5,735 nt of DNA from an uncultured Ruminobacter sp. (lineage in GTDB: Bacteria > Pseudomonadota > Gammaproteobacteria > Enterobacterales > Succinivibrionaceae): assembly GCA_900767005.1 (NCBI GenBank), contig CAAFXL010000337.1, positions 1 to 5,735 of the forward strand, given 5' to 3'. The notes below the pieces were generated by a model, which saw nothing but the letters and a program-made list of their open reading frames with translations, was not told the origin of the DNA and made no database searches. Of this stretch, positions 5,726 to 5,735 are shown piece after piece (the stretch's first letter is position 1; every line of letters starts with the position of its first letter). The translations under genes were made by a program, and so were the position numbers.

Positions 5726-5735
5726 AGATCGGAAG
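5726..5735. other. Residual Illumina adapter at right contig end
   Basis: The last ten bases, AGATCGGAAG, are the exact start of the Illumina adapter and mirror the remnant at the left end. This is not genomic sequence and should not be translated as part of flgJ. Confidence 0.93.

Overview
The window is one AT-rich contig of about 5.7 kb. It carries the end of a flagellar operon on the minus strand and a complete insertion sequence on the plus strand, and Illumina adapter sequence remains at both ends. The order flgJ-flgK-flgL, with a FlgJ that has a C-terminal peptidoglycan hydrolase domain, is typical of beta- and gammaproteobacteria. The low GC content and the long FlgK (659 aa) and FlgL (399 aa), which resemble the larger Vibrio/Aeromonas forms more than the E. 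coli ones, suggest a low-GC gammaproteobacterium. A gut member of the Aeromonadales such as a Succinivibrionaceae species is my best guess, but this is inference only.

Layout from left to right: adapter remnant (1-12); about 265 bp of very AT-rich noncoding DNA with degenerate repeats (13-281); an IS1634-type element (core ends 282-2197) with bipartite inverted repeats, its own extended -10 promoter, a 5' hairpin and one DDE transposase gene; a minus-strand intrinsic terminator (2235-2271); flgL (2295-3494); flgK (3511-5490); the 3' end of flgJ (5505-5725), cut by the contig end; adapter remnant (5726-5735).

flgJ, flgK and flgL are separated by only 14 and 16 bp, each downstream gene has a purine-rich stretch before it, and the terminator follows flgL. 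They therefore read as one transcript that ends there. FlgJ degrades peptidoglycan so the rod can pass. FlgK and FlgL are then exported and form the junction between hook and filament. The IS faces this operon convergently and sits just beyond its terminator, so it does not interrupt any of the flagellar genes seen here.

I found no clear new multi-gene system. The most interesting structure is at the left end of the IS. A 12-bp perfect hairpin straddles the predicted transcription start, so it would form only in read-through RNA. The subterminal motif TATAACTA of the IS ends recurs inside that hairpin, and four GATC sites cluster next to the left repeat. Together these suggest layered control of transposase expression. 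In the flagellar genes, a beta-rich module appears twice in FlgK and once in FlgL, and both proteins contain an unusual number of cysteines.
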